In this document: positions 37,468 to 47,595 of the stretch, in pieces
How positions within the stretch are numbered: the stretch's first letter is position 1
How the letters are laid out: the number at the start of each line of letters is the position of its first letter
Origin: Aquipseudomonas alcaligenes NBRC 14159
Lineage (GTDB): Bacteria > Pseudomonadota > Gammaproteobacteria > Pseudomonadales > Pseudomonadaceae
Direction: 5' to 3'
DNA: 64,000 bases
Assembly (NCBI RefSeq): GCF_000467105.1
Contig: NZ_BATI01000028.1
Location: 1 to 64,000, forward strand
The notes under the pieces: generated by a model
The model's input: the letters and a program-made list of their open reading frames with translations, nothing else
Database searches by the model: none
What the model was told of the DNA's origin: nothing
Made by a program: the position numbers and the translations under genes

Positions 37468-38336
37468 TGAGCAATAAATCCCTGTTTGCCCTGATCGGGG
37501 GCGTGCTCCTCGCCATCGTGGCGTGGAACAGCATCTATATCGTCTACCAGACCGAGAAGGCCGTGCTGCTGCAGTTCGGTAAGATCCAGAATCCGGACGT
37601 CAAGCCGGGGCTGCACTTCAAGGTGCCGCTGATGAACCAGGTGCGCAAGTTCGACGGCCGCCTGCTCACCCTGGAATCGCCGATCCAGCGCATCCTGACC
37701 AAGGAAAAGAAGGCGGTGATGGTCGATGCCTATGCCAAGTGGCGAGTGGCTGATGCCGAGCACTTCTATACCGCGACCTCGGGTATTCGCCAGATCGCCG
37801 ATGACCGCCTGTCGCAGCGTCTGATCACCGCGCTGGCCAACCAGTTCGGTACCCGCACCCTGCATGAGGTGGTTTCCGGTGAGCGTGACCTGCTGATGGC
37901 GGACATCACCAAGTCGCTCAACGGCATGGCGCAGAAGGAGCTGGGTATCGAGGTGGTCGATGTGCGCGTCAAGGCCATCGACCTGCCGAAAGAGGTGTAC
38001 CGCAGCGTGTTCGATCGGATGAGCTCGGAGCGTGAGCGCGAAGCCCGCGAGCACCGCGCCAAGGGCCGCGAGCTGGCCGAGGGTATTCGTGCCGATGCCG
38101 ACCGGCAGAAACGCGTGATCCTGGCCGATGCCTACCGTGAGGCGGAAGAGGTTCGCGGTGATGGTGACGCCAAGGCGGCTGCCATCTATGCCGCGGCCTA
38201 CAACCAGGATGCCGAGTTCTACGCCTTCTACCGCAGCCTGGGCGCCTATCGCGAAAGCTTCTCGAGCAAGAGCGATGTGCTGGTGCTGGACCCAAGTAGC
38301 GATTTCTTCCGCTACCTGCAGCAGCCCAAGCCCTGA
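37467..38336 (+). CDS. hflC: FtsH protease modulator HflC
   Basis: A 289-residue partner of HflK. An N-terminal membrane helix (LIGGVLLAIVAWNSIYIVYQ) is followed by the SPFH domain (AVLLQFGKIQNPDVKPGLHF) and a coiled coil (RMSSEREREAREHRAKGREL). HflK and HflC form a membrane ring or cage that restrains FtsH. Translation is coupled to hflK. Two hairpins follow in the gap before the DUF2065 gene. Confidence 0.95.
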   Translation: MSNKSLFALIGGVLLAIVAWNSIYIVYQTEKAVLLQFGKIQNPDVKPGLHFKVPLMNQVRKFDGRLLTLESPIQRILTKEKKAVMVDAYAKWRVADAEHFYTATSGIRQIADDRLSQRLITALANQFGTRTLHEVVSGERDLLMADITKSLNGMAQKELGIEVVDVRVKAIDLPKEVYRSVFDRMSSEREREAREHRAKGRELAEGIRADADRQKRVILADAYREAEEVRGDGDAKAAAIYAAAYNQDAEFYAFYRSLGAYRESFSSKSDVLVLDPSSDFFRYLQQPKP

Positions 38337-38351
38337 TCCGGTGTGCCCTGG

Positions 38352-38369
38352 CGTGGCCGTTCGGCCACG
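38352..38369. other. Perfect hairpin just after hflC
   Basis: Arms CGTGGCCG and CGGCCACG separated by TT, 16 bases after the hflC stop and with no T run. It may protect the 3' end of the hflKC message. Confidence 0.5.
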
Positions 38370-38407
38370 TCGGGGTGACCTCCGGGGAAAACGTGTTATC
38401 ATGGGTC

Positions 38408-38432
38408 AGCCGGGAAAATGCCCGGCTTTTTT
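38408..38432 (+). terminator. Intrinsic terminator between hflC and the yjeT-like gene
   Basis: Arms AGCCGGG (38408-38414) and CCCGGCT (38421-38427) around AAAATG, followed by a T run. It should end the miaA-to-hflC transcript. A TATCAT at 38397-38402 with GTGACC 16 bases upstream could start a new transcript right at this hairpin. Confidence 0.8.
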
Positions 38433-38447
38433 GCGTCTGCGGGAATC

Positions 38448-38633
38448 ATGTGGCAGGAACTGGGCATCGCTTTTTGTCTAATGCTGGTGCTGGAAGGCAT
38501 CCTGCCCTTCCTCTATCCGCGACGTTGGCGCGGCGCAATCGCGCAACTGGTGCAGCTGCCGGATCGTCAGCTGCGCCTCATGGGGCTGGCCAGCATGCTG
38601 CTGGGGACTGCCCTCCTGTATCTGCTTCACTGA
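38448..38633 (+). CDS. DUF2065 (YjeT-like) small membrane protein
   Basis: A 61-residue protein starting at ATG 38448 ([17 protein letters not shown]). Two hydrophobic helices ([19 protein letters not shown] and [17 protein letters not shown]) are joined by a basic PRRWRG turn. This is the DUF2065/YjeT family, encoded after hflC in many gammaproteobacteria. Function unknown; the conserved link with hflKC suggests a part in membrane-protein quality control. hisZ follows after 34 bases. Confidence 0.88.
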   Translation: MWQELGIAFCLMLVLEGILPFLYPRRWRGAIAQLVQLPDRQLRLMGLASMLLGTALLYLLH

Positions 38634-38667
38634 AGGCTGCCGCCCGTACCGAGAGGGGAATGGCGAA

Positions 38668-39855
38668 ATGGCAACGGTAGACCGCTGGCTCCTGCCAGAT
38701 GGCATCGAAGAAGTACTGCCGCCGGAAGCGGCACTGATCGAGGCGGCACGCCGCCAGGTGCTGGATCTGTTCCAGCGTTGGGGCTACGAGTTCGTCGTCA
38801 CCCCGCACATCGAATACCTCGAGTCCCTGCTCACCGGTGCCGGTCAGGACCTGGATCTGCGCACCTTCAAGGTGACCGATCCGCTGTCCGGGCGGCAGAT
38901 GGGCTTCCGGGCCGACATCACCCCGCAGGTGGCGCGGATGGATGCGCACACCCTGCGTCGCGAGGGCCCGAGCCGCCTGTGCTATGCCGGCAGCGTGCTG
39001 CACGCCAAGCCGCGGGCGCTCGCCACTTCGCGCAGCCCGATCCAGCTGGGTGCCGAGCTGTACGGCGACGCCAGTCCGGCCAGCGATGTCGAAGTCATCA
39101 GCCTGATGCTCGATACCCTGGCCCTGGCGCGCGTGCCGGATGTGCACATGGACCTCGGTCATGTCGGCATCTACCGCGGCCTGGCCCGCGCTGCCGGGCT
39201 CTCCGGCGAGGCCGAGCAGCAGCTGTTCGACGCCCTGCAGCGCAAGGCTATCGACGAGGTCGATGCGCTCACCGAATCCCTGCAGCCGCACCTGGCCAGC
39301 ATGCTGCGTGCATTGGTCGAGCTGTGTGGCGGCCGCGAAGTGCTGGACCTGGCCCAGGCCTGCCTAGTCGAGGCGCCGGACGAGGTGCATGCCGCACTGG
39401 ATCAGCTGGTGGCGATCGCCGACCAGCTGGAACTGCGTTATCCCGAACTGCCGTTGTATTTCGACCTTGGTGAGCTGCGTGGCTACCACTACCACACCGG
39501 CGTGGTGTTCGCCGCGTTCGTGCCGGGTGTTGGCCAGTCCATCGCCCAGGGCGGTCGCTACGATGACGTCGGCGGTAACTTCGGCCGGGCGCGCCCGGCC
39601 ACCGGCTTCTCCACCGACCTGAAGACCCTGGTGACCCTGGGCGACATGCAGGTCGATGCGCAGGATGCCGGCGTGTGGGCTCCGGATCATCATGACCTGT
39701 ACCTGTGGCAGGCCGTGCAGCGCCTGCGCAGTGAGGGCGTGCGCGTGGTCCAGGCATTGCCCGGACAGGATGTAAGCGCGGCGCACGAGGCGGGTTGTGA
39801 TCGCCAGCTGCAGCTGCGCGACGGACGTTGGCAAGTGGCGCCGCTGGCGTCCTGA
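38668..39855 (+). CDS. hisZ: ATP phosphoribosyltransferase regulatory subunit HisZ
   Basis: A 395-residue paralogue of histidyl-tRNA synthetase that activates short-form HisG in histidine synthesis. It shares the class II core ([56 protein letters not shown]) but lacks the C-terminal anticodon-binding domain, which marks HisZ rather than HisS. It sits between the yjeT-like gene and purA as in other pseudomonads. Confidence 0.94.
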   Translation: MATVDRWLLPDGIEEVLPPEAALIEAARRQVLDLFQRWGYEFVVTPHIEYLESLLTGAGQDLDLRTFKVTDPLSGRQMGFRADITPQVARMDAHTLRREGPSRLCYAGSVLHAKPRALATSRSPIQLGAELYGDASPASDVEVISLMLDTLALARVPDVHMDLGHVGIYRGLARAAGLSGEAEQQLFDALQRKAIDEVDALTESLQPHLASMLRALVELCGGREVLDLAQACLVEAPDEVHAALDQLVAIADQLELRYPELPLYFDLGELRGYHYHTGVVFAAFVPGVGQSIAQGGRYDDVGGNFGRARPATGFSTDLKTLVTLGDMQVDAQDAGVWAPDHHDLYLWQAVQRLRSEGVRVVQALPGQDVSAAHEAGCDRQLQLRDGRWQVAPLAS

Positions 39856-41205
<1,350 letters not shown>

Positions 41206-41216
41206 TCGTTTGATCG

Positions 41217-41245
41217 ATAAAAAGGCCGCGCAAGCGGCCTTTTTT
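41217..41245 (+). terminator. Intrinsic terminator after purA
   Basis: Arms AGGCCGC (41223-41229) and GCGGCCT (41234-41240) with loop GCAA, flanked by an A run and followed by TTTTTT. Confidence 0.93.
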
Positions 41246-41271
41246 GTGGGCGATGAAAAATCGCAGGCAAT

Positions 41272-41297
41272 AAAAAGGCCGGCTTGTGGCCGGCCTT
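41272..41297 (-). terminator. Intrinsic terminator after ppa
   Basis: On the reverse strand the arms of eight bases (41276-41283 and 41289-41296) are followed by a T run (A run 41272-41276 on the forward strand), placed just after the ppa stop. Confidence 0.88.
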
Positions 41298-41314
41298 CAG
41301 GGGGTGGTACTGGC

Positions 41315-41842
41315 TTATTTTTGGTAAGCCGCTACCGCCTTCAGAATGGCTTGGCGGGCTTCGTCAGCGTTGCCCCAACCTTCGACCTTGACCCACTTGC
41401 CCTTCTCGAGATCCTTGTAGTTCTCGAAGAAGTGCTTGATCTGCTCCAGCAGCAGGGCCGGCAGGTCGGTGTATTCCTGTACGTCCTTGTAGATCACGGA
41501 CAGCTTGTCGTGCGGGACGGCGATCAGCTTGGCGTCACCGCCGGCTTCGTCGGTCATGTTCAGCACGCCGACCGGACGGCAGCGGATGACCGAGCCCGGA
41601 GCAACCGGATACGGGGTCACGACCAGCACGTCGAGGGGGTCACCGTCATCGGCCAGGGTGTGCGGGATGAAACCGTAGTTGGCCGGGTAGAACATCGGGG
41701 TGGCCATGAAGCGATCGACGAACAGGCAATCGGTGTCGTGATCGATTTCGTATTTGATCGGCGCATGGTTGGCCGGGATTTCGATGGCGACGTAGATGTC
41801 GTTCGGCACGTCTTTGCCGGCCGGGACTTTGCTGTAGCTCAT
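41315..41842 (-). CDS. ppa: Inorganic pyrophosphatase
   Basis: A 175-residue family I enzyme that hydrolyses pyrophosphate to phosphate. ATG 41842 ([18 protein letters not shown]) is the usual start; the longer frame is upstream leader. Metal-binding residues are in [35 protein letters not shown] (with the D-x-D-P-L-D signature) and the later IAVPHDKLS. It is hexameric in bacteria. Single gene with its own terminator; mtfA lies 77 bases upstream on the same strand. Confidence 0.97.
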   Translation of the reverse strand: MSYSKVPAGKDVPNDIYVAIEIPANHAPIKYEIDHDTDCLFVDRFMATPMFYPANYGFIPHTLADDGDPLDVLVVTPYPVAPGSVIRCRPVGVLNMTDEAGGDAKLIAVPHDKLSVIYKDVQEYTDLPALLLEQIKHFFENYKDLEKGKWVKVEGWGNADEARQAILKAVAAYQK

Positions 41843-41919
41843 GGGCGACTCCCCAGGGGTGGGCCAAAAAAGTGGGCGGATTATAGGCACATTCCCCCGG
41901 CGTTACTACGTCCAGACGA

Positions 41920-42738
41920 TTATCCGTTGGTCGTGTCGCGGTAAGCCGGGTGGTTTTGCTGCAGACCCTGCAGGCGCGCCAGTGGGTCCTGACGGTAGAA
42001 GGCCGCGAGCTGGGCGTAAACGGCCGGAAAAGCCTGCTGCAGCAGGTCGGGGGCGGTGAAGAAGTATTCACTGGTGACGGCGAAGAACTCGGCGGGGTTC
42101 TCGGCCGCATAAGGGTCGATGGCCGTCTGCGCCTCGGGATCGGCATCGAGCTCGGCATTCATCTGGTCGTAGGCCTGCTGCATGGCCTGTGCCCAGGCGT
42201 CGATGCGCATGTCGCGATGCAGCGGGGGCAGGCCGTTGGCGTCGCCGTTGAGCATGTCCAGCTTATGTGCCAGCTCGTGGATCACCAGGTTGTAGGCATC
42301 CCAGCCGCCACTGCTTTGCACGCCGGGCCAGGCGAGGATCACCGGGCCCTGGTGCCAGGCTTCACCGCTGCGCGCGTCGTCCCACTCGTGCTCGACGCCG
42401 GCGGCGTCGCGGTGACGCTGCGGGCTGACGAAGTCGTCCGGGTACAGGACGATCTCGTGGAAGCCCTGGTACCAGTCCAGGTCGGCCAGGTGCAGCAGCG
42501 GCAGCTCGGCCTGCGCGGCCAGGGTCAGACGATCGGTGTCATCCAGTACGACGCCGGGCAGGGCGGTCAGGTGCTTGTGATGCAGGAACAGGACGGCGCG
42601 TTGGAACAGCCGCTGCTCCTCGGCTTCGCTGAGGCCGTCGAGGATCGGCAGGCGTGCGCGCACGCTGTGCCAGTGCTGGGTGGTGTGGGGCGAGCGAGCG
42701 AGGATGCGCCGGCGACGCCAGGCGCGGAACGACCACAT
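41920..42738 (-). CDS. mtfA: MtfA-type zinc peptidase
   Basis: A 272-residue M90-family protein. The zinc site HELAH is at residues 154-158, with a further acidic ligand expected in ENPAEFFAVTSEYFF. Upstream are LPLLHLADLDWYQGFHEIVLYP and GPVILAWPGVQ, typical of MtfA. In E. coli MtfA binds the repressor Mlc (DgsA) and so relieves glucose PTS repression. Pseudomonas has no close Mlc/PtsG system, so its target here is unknown. It starts 51 bases from the GNAT gene stop on the same strand. Confidence 0.88.
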   Translation of the reverse strand: MWSFRAWRRRRILARSPHTTQHWHSVRARLPILDGLSEAEEQRLFQRAVLFLHHKHLTALPGVVLDDTDRLTLAAQAELPLLHLADLDWYQGFHEIVLYPDDFVSPQRHRDAAGVEHEWDDARSGEAWHQGPVILAWPGVQSSGGWDAYNLVIHELAHKLDMLNGDANGLPPLHRDMRIDAWAQAMQQAYDQMNAELDADPEAQTAIDPYAAENPAEFFAVTSEYFFTAPDLLQQAFPAVYAQLAAFYRQDPLARLQGLQQNHPAYRDTTNG

Positions 42739-42789
42739 GCGAGTGTCTCGGGAGGCGGCGGACGGCGTTCAGCCGGTCCGCCGGGGCCA

Positions 42790-43242
42790 TCAGTCGCCCA
42801 GCTCCAGGGTGTAGTTCTTGAAGCGGGTGTCTTCGCGGAAGCCGATCGATTCGTAGGTCTTCTGCGCCACTTCGTTGCTCACGCTGGTGGCTACACGCAT
42901 GCGCACGGCGTTGGTGTCCTTGGCCATCTGCTTGGCGGTCTGCAGCAGGCGGTCGGCGACCAGCATGCGGCGGGCATCCTCGGCGACGAAGATGTCGTTG
43001 AGAATCCACACGCGCTTGAGCGACAGCGAGGAGTAGCTGGGGAACAGCTGGCAGTAGCCGAGCAGCTTGTCCTCGTCATCGGCCAGGGCCAGGTAGATCA
43101 CCGACTCCTTGCGCTTGAGGCGGGTCTCGAGGAACTTGCGCGAGGAGTCCGGGAAGGGCAGCTCGCCATAGAATTCACGGTACTTGATGAACAGCGGGGT
43201 CAGCAGGTCCAGGTGCTCCAGGGTAGCTTGGACAATGCGCAT
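42790..43242 (-). CDS. GNAT family N-acetyltransferase
   Basis: A 150-residue protein with the GNAT fold: N-terminal RIVQATLEHLDLLTPLFIKYR, the acetyl-CoA-binding IFVAEDARRMLVADRLLQTA (the R/Q-x-x-G/A-type loop is degenerate, with RRMLVA), and the C-terminal NEVAQKTYESIGFRED. Substrate unknown. A similar acetyltransferase is remembered near ppa and the ethanolamine-linked genes in P. aeruginosa, so position is conserved. Confidence 0.8.
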   Translation of the reverse strand: MRIVQATLEHLDLLTPLFIKYREFYGELPFPDSSRKFLETRLKRKESVIYLALADDEDKLLGYCQLFPSYSSLSLKRVWILNDIFVAEDARRMLVADRLLQTAKQMAKDTNAVRMRVATSVSNEVAQKTYESIGFREDTRFKNYTLELGD

Positions 43243-43517
43243 GGCGGGCCTCGGCGTTGGTGGAGTGGTGAAATTGGCTCAGTGTCAATCTTCAGTCCGA
43301 TGCTGCCTAAAGCGGATGGAAAGCGCAATCCAAGCAAGCGTTTGATTTTCGGCGTGGCAATGATCGCAAAACCGCCAGGGCGTCTGGACTGTTCTCCACC
43401 TCGGCGAGTGACCGCTGCGGATGGCGTGAAGCCTAGTCGTTTTTCGCCGCGCAGGGCTGGTGCTGGGGGTGGGCAGGAGAAGACGCCGCCTGGGAGCGGC
43501 GTCTGCGTGCGGCTGAC
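43243..43517. other. Intergenic region between GNAT and ExaC-type genes
   Basis: The 275 bases hold the terminator of the aldehyde dehydrogenase gene at 43482-43503 and presumably the GNAT promoter near 43250-43300. I see no convincing small gene or other repeat. Confidence 0.5.
43482..43503 (-). terminator. Terminator of the ExaC-type aldehyde dehydrogenase gene
   Basis: Eight-base arms GACGCCGC (43482-43489) and GCGGCGTC (43496-43503) around CTGGGA; on the reverse strand it is followed by TTCTCC, so the T run is weak. Confidence 0.7.
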
Positions 43518-45038
43518 TCAGAAGAAGCCGAGCGGGTTGATGTCGTAGCTGACCAGCAGGTTCTTGGTCTGCTGATAGTGGTCGAGCATCATCTTGTGGG
43601 TTTCGCGGCCGACCCCCGATTTCTTGTAGCCACCGAAAGCGGCGTGTGCCGGGTACAGGTGGTAGCAGTTGGTCCACACCCGTCCGGCCTTGATGGCGCG
43701 GCCCATGCGGTAGGCGCGGTTAATGTCGCGGGTCCACAGGCCGGCGCCGAGGCCGAACTCGGTGTCGTTGGCGATCGCCAGGGCTTCGGCCTCGTCCTTG
43801 AAGGTGGTGACGCCCACCACCGGGCCGAAGATTTCCTCCTGGAACACGCGCATCTTGTTGTGGCCCTTGAGCAGGGTCGGCTGGATGTAATAGCCGCTGG
43901 CCAGATCGCCCGCCAGCTGTTCCACGCCGCCGCCGGTGAGTACCTCGGCGCCCTCCTGCTGGGCGATCTGCAGGTAGCTGAGGATCTTGTCGAACTGCTG
44001 CTCGGAGGCCTGGGCGCCGACCATGGTTTCGGTGTCCAGCGGGTTGCCGCGCTTGATCGCCGCGACCTTCTTCATCACCTCAGCCATGAACGCCGGGTAG
44101 ATGGATTCCTGCACCAGTGCCCGCGACGGGCAGGTGCACACCTCGCCCTGGTTGAAGAAGGCCAGGACCAGGCCTTCCGCGGCTTTCTCGATGAAGGCCG
44201 GCTCGGCCTGCATGATGTCCCCGAAGTAGATGTTCGGGCTCTTGCCGCCCAGCTCCACGGTCGACGGGATGATGTTCTCGGCGGCGCACTTGAGGATGTG
44301 CGAGCCGACCGGGGTGGAACCGGTGAAGGCGATCTTGGCGATGCGCTTGCTGGTGGCCAGCGCCTCGCCTGCCTCTTTGCCGTAGCCGTGCACCACGTTG
44401 AGCACGCCGGCTGGCAGCAGGTCGCCGATCAGTTCCATCAGCACGCTGATGCCCAGTGGCGTCTGCTCGGCCGGCTTGAGCACGATGCAGTTGCCGGCGG
44501 CCAAGGCCGGAGCGAGTTTCCAGGCGGCCATCAGCAGCGGGAAGTTCCATGGGATGATCTGTCCGACCACGCCCAGTGGCTCATGGATGTGGTAGGCCAC
44601 GGTATTGGCGTCGATCTCGGCGGCGCCGCCTTCCTGGGCGCGAATGCAGCCGGCGAAGTAGCGGAAGTGGTCGGCCGCCAGCGGGATGTCGGCATTCAGC
44701 GTTTCACGTACTGCCTTGCCGTTGTCCCAGGTCTCGGTGACGGCCAGCAGCTCCAGGTTGGCTTCGATGCGGTCGGCGATCTTCAGCAGGATGTGGGAGC
44801 GTTCCTGCACGCTGGTGCGGCCCCAGGCGTCGGCGGCGGCATGCGCGGCATCCAGCGCCTTATCGATGTCGGCGGCGTCGGAGCGGGGGAATTCGGCGAT
44901 GGGCTGGCCGTTGACCGGCGAGGTGTTGGTGAAATGGCGGCCGCCTGCCGGGGCGACGAACTCGCCGCCGATGAAGTTGCCGTAGCGCGCCTTGAAGGAA
45001 ACGATGGCGCCGGGGGTGCCGGGTTGGGCGTAGATCAT
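43518..45038 (-). CDS. exaC: NAD-dependent aldehyde dehydrogenase, ExaC/HdhA type
   Basis: A 506-residue enzyme starting at ATG 45038 ([20 protein letters not shown]), the N-terminus I remember for Pseudomonas ExaC. Landmarks are the cofactor motif [15 protein letters not shown], the catalytic Glu in [12 protein letters not shown], and the catalytic Cys in [15 protein letters not shown]. It would oxidise acetaldehyde and related aldehydes to acids. It is divergent from an AcoR/EatR-type activator, with a sigma-54 promoter and a palindrome in between, so ethanol, acetoin or ethanolamine-derived aldehydes are likely inducers. P. aeruginosa has two close paralogues, one in the exa cluster and one by eatR; synteny favours the latter. 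Confidence 0.88.
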   Translation of the reverse strand: MIYAQPGTPGAIVSFKARYGNFIGGEFVAPAGGRHFTNTSPVNGQPIAEFPRSDAADIDKALDAAHAAADAWGRTSVQERSHILLKIADRIEANLELLAVTETWDNGKAVRETLNADIPLAADHFRYFAGCIRAQEGGAAEIDANTVAYHIHEPLGVVGQIIPWNFPLLMAAWKLAPALAAGNCIVLKPAEQTPLGISVLMELIGDLLPAGVLNVVHGYGKEAGEALATSKRIAKIAFTGSTPVGSHILKCAAENIIPSTVELGGKSPNIYFGDIMQAEPAFIEKAAEGLVLAFFNQGEVCTCPSRALVQESIYPAFMAEVMKKVAAIKRGNPLDTETMVGAQASEQQFDKILSYLQIAQQEGAEVLTGGGVEQLAGDLASGYYIQPTLLKGHNKMRVFQEEIFGPVVGVTTFKDEAEALAIANDTEFGLGAGLWTRDINRAYRMGRAIKAGRVWTNCYHLYPAHAAFGGYKKSGVGRETHKMMLDHYQQTKNLLVSYDINPLGFF

Positions 45039-45099
45039 GGGCAGTGCTCCTGGTTCTTGTGTTTGTTCGGGAGGACGTCGAGACGACCATTTAGCCAGA

Positions 45100-45114
45100 G
45101 CAAGCGCCGGGCCA
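45100..45114 (-). promoter_or_regulatory. Sigma-54 (RpoN) promoter for the ExaC-type gene
   Basis: Reading the reverse strand, TGGCCCGGCGCTTGC matches the -24/-12 consensus TGGCACGRNNNTTGC at all fixed positions but one, with the GG and GC dinucleotides correctly spaced. Transcription would start near 45088, leaving about a 50-base leader before the ATG at 45038. Confidence 0.8.
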
Positions 45115-45211
45115 GACAACGCAAAGCCTCGCCGTGCGTGGCTCGCGTGGCATCGGCGCGGTCTGCCACAGTGACAGCGTTGCACCCGCGTGACGGAGCG
45201 CCGTGACACTT

Positions 45212-45229
45212 TGTCCCGTCGGCGGGACA
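45212..45229. promoter_or_regulatory. Palindromic upstream activator site
   Basis: A perfect inverted repeat, TGTCCCG-TCGG-CGGGACA, centred about 130 bases upstream of the predicted sigma-54 transcription start and about 110 bases before the divergent activator gene. This is the usual distance for an enhancer bound by a Fis-type activator, most simply the one encoded next door. A weaker related repeat lies near 45164-45176. Confidence 0.65.
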
Positions 45230-45328
45230 GTAGCGGACTCGCCGGTCACTTTGCCGTTGCATTGGCCGTGGGCCTGGTGGATGCTGATCCGAAGCGGGGG
45301 TGATTCCCTGCGGCGGAGAACAAGAACA

Positions 45329-47308
45329 ATGCGCACTCAACAGAGCCGCCATGCCCAGCAGGTGCTGGACGTGGCGCAGGGCGGGGCGGTGTTGGCCGGC
45401 CCCGCGACAGATCCGGCGGTAGCCCGTTCCTGGCTGCGCTGCCTGCAGCAGCATCACCTGGACCCGGCGCAGAGCATGGCGCCTGTGGTGCTGGAGCACG
45501 CGCGCATGCTCGAGTGCCGCGAGCGCGCGCGTCAGGTGCTGGAGATCGCCAGCGGCGAGATGAACAGCCTGCACCGCCAGTTGGCTGCGTCCGGCAACGC
45601 CGTGCTGCTTACCGACGCGCGCGGAGTCATCCTCAACTGTGTCACCGGCCAGGCCGAGCAACCGGCCTTCGAGCGCGCTGGCCTTTGGCTGGGGGCTGAC
45701 TGGAGCGAGGCCTGCGAGGGCACCAACGGCATCGGTACCTGTCTGGTCGAGCGCCAGCCGCTGACGATTCATCAGGACGAGCATTTCCGCTCGCGCCACA
45801 CCGGACTGACCTGTTCCGCCAGCCCGGTATTCGACCCCCATGGCCAGCTGCTGGCAGTGCTCGATGTGTCATCGGCGCAGCGCGAGGTGTCGCGGCAGAG
45901 TCAGTTTCACACCATGGCCCTGGTCAACCTGTCGGCCAAGGCCATCGAGGGCTGCTACTTCATGCGCAGTTACGAGCAGGAGTGGCTGCTGCGCTTCCAT
46001 GCCCAGGCCGAGTACATCGGCCTGTTCAGTGAGGGGCTGCTGGCCTTCGATGGCGATGGCCGGGTGCGCGCGGCCAATCAGAGCGCCCTGAATCTACTCG
46101 GTATGGCGCGTATCGAACTGCTGGGGCGCTCGCTGGAGACGCTGTTTGACGTGCCGCTGGACGAGCTGTTCGCCCGCGCCACCGCGCAGCCTGCCGCGGC
46201 ATGGCCGCTGCGTACCCACGAGGGGCAGGTGCTGCATGCCATGCTGCGTGGCAAGCGCCGCGAGCGTGCTGCGGCGCTGCCCGCACGCCCTGCGCCGGCC
46301 AAGGCCCAGCCGTCGGGGGCGTGCCTGCAGGACCCGCAGTTGGCCGAGCTGTTCCGCCGCGGCCTGAAGGTCTACGAGCGCGACGTGCCGCTGCTGCTCA
46401 GTGGCGAGACCGGCTCGGGCAAGGAAGTGCTGGCGCGTGCCCTGCACCAGGCCAGCTCGCGCGGGAGCAGGGCCTTTGTTGCGATCAACTGCGCGGCCAT
46501 CCCCGAAGCCCTGATCGAGAGCGAGCTGTTCGGCTACCGCGGCGGCAGCTTTACCGGCGCGCGCAAGGAAGGCATGCGCGGCAAGCTGCAACAGGCAGAT
46601 GGTGGCACCCTGTTCCTCGACGAGATCGGCGACATGCCGTTGCTGATGCAGACGCGCCTGCTGCGCGTGCTGGAGGAGCGCGCGGCGCTGCCCGTGGGGG
46701 CTGTGGAGGCGCAGCCGGTGGATCTGCGCCTGATCAGTGCCAGCCACCGCGATCTCGGCGAACTGGTGGCTGCCGGGCAGTTTCGCGAGGACCTGTACTA
46801 CCGCCTCAATGGCCTGAAGCTGCACCTGCCGGCTCTGCGCGAGCGCCAGGACCGTGCGGCGCTGCTCGACCAGTTGCTGAGCGAAGAGGCCCGGGGCGCG
46901 GCGGTAGCTCTGGCGCCGGCGGCCCGTCAGGCCCTGCTGGATTACGCCTGGCCGGGCAACGTGCGGCAGATGCGCACCGTGCTGCGCACCCTGCTGGCGT
47001 TGTGCGAGGACGACTGGATCGACCTGGAGGATTTGCCCGACGAGGTGCGTGGCGCACCGCAGGTACTGGCATCGGTCGAGCGGGTCGATGACCCCCTGGC
47101 CCGGGCCGAGCGCGACACGCTGCTGCGTCTGCTGGAGGCGCAGTGCTGGCATGTCAGTCGGGTGGCGGCCGAGCTCGGTATCAGCCGCAACACCCTGTAT
47201 CGCAAGCTGCAGCGCCACGGCATTCGCCGTACGCGGTTATCCCCGGCTGGGGTGGATGAAGCTGTGGATAAGCTGTCGGCAGCTGGCGCCAGCCCGGATC
47301 ACCCCTGA
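45329..47308 (+). CDS. Sigma-54-dependent activator, AcoR/EatR type
   Basis: A 659-residue regulator. I chose ATG 45329 (MRTQQSRHAQQVLDVAQG), with GGAG 10 bases ahead; the frame is open upstream through the promoter region. The N-terminal GAF-like sensor (GNAVLLTDARGVILNCV, CEGTNGIGTCLVE) resembles AcoR; a PAS-like part follows (LLAFDGDGRVRAANQSALNL). The AAA+ domain has Walker A GETGSGKEVLARAL near 357 and the sigma-54 contact loop GSFTGA at 406-411, with Ser in place of the usual Ala. A Fis-type helix-turn-helix ends the protein (VAAELGISRNTLYRKLQ). Synteny with mpl and an aldehyde dehydrogenase suggests the ethanolamine-responsive EatR; sequence alone does not tell it from AcoR. Confidence 0.85.
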   Translation: MRTQQSRHAQQVLDVAQGGAVLAGPATDPAVARSWLRCLQQHHLDPAQSMAPVVLEHARMLECRERARQVLEIASGEMNSLHRQLAASGNAVLLTDARGVILNCVTGQAEQPAFERAGLWLGADWSEACEGTNGIGTCLVERQPLTIHQDEHFRSRHTGLTCSASPVFDPHGQLLAVLDVSSAQREVSRQSQFHTMALVNLSAKAIEGCYFMRSYEQEWLLRFHAQAEYIGLFSEGLLAFDGDGRVRAANQSALNLLGMARIELLGRSLETLFDVPLDELFARATAQPAAAWPLRTHEGQVLHAMLRGKRRERAAALPARPAPAKAQPSGACLQDPQLAELFRRGLKVYERDVPLLLSGETGSGKEVLARALHQASSRGSRAFVAINCAAIPEALIESELFGYRGGSFTGARKEGMRGKLQQADGGTLFLDEIGDMPLLMQTRLLRVLEERAALPVGAVEAQPVDLRLISASHRDLGELVAAGQFREDLYYRLNGLKLHLPALRERQDRAALLDQLLSEEARGAAVALAPAARQALLDYAWPGNVRQMRTVLRTLLALCEDDWIDLEDLPDEVRGAPQVLASVERVDDPLARAERDTLLRLLEAQCWHVSRVAAELGISRNTLYRKLQRHGIRRTRLSPAGVDEAVDKLSAAGASPDHP

Positions 47309-47528
47309 GTCTCCGGCTTCTGGTTGAATTTCGAGCTAATTCAGTGACTTGGCGATCAGGTTAAGCACAGTTGCTGTGCGTCAGCCTGTGGGTAAGCTGT
47401 GTGCACCCGCAGGCGCGCGAGCGCTGCCGCGGCGTGCCGCCGGTTGTCTGTTTTCCAGCCAGTGTGTGGCGCATCCGCGGCGCCCCGAGCTTGTCCACAG
47501 CTGCCTTGGGTAACGCTGTGGACAAGCT
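47263..47528. repeat. Cluster of DnaA-box-like motifs with a 14-bp inverted repeat
   Basis: TGTGGATAA at 47263-47271 is the exact complement of the DnaA box TTATCCACA. TGTGGGTAA at 47387-47395, TTGTCCACA at 47491-47499 and TGTGGACAA at 47517-47525 each differ from it by one base. All read TGTGG(A/G)(T/C)AAGCT in one orientation. The last two form a perfect 14-base inverted repeat (arms 47488-47501 and 47515-47528, spacer 13). This and the rest of the 47309-47595 gap contain no gene. Confidence 0.55.
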
Positions 47529-47595
47529 GTTCGGCCATCGCCCGGAGCGGCGTCGGGCCTGTGTTACGGCGCGCGGGTGGTTTTTCGTCCAGCGC

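Noticed and set aside
43578..45206. 542-codon forward open frame opposite the ExaC-type gene
   Set aside because: Shadow of a clear aldehyde dehydrogenase.
45203..45328. Upstream extension of the activator gene
   Set aside because: It would overlap the palindromic enhancer; ATG 45329 has a ribosome site and a normal N-terminus.
47309..47595. Small open frames in the DnaA-box gap
   Set aside because: No ribosome site or homology; composition fits an intergenic region with repeats.
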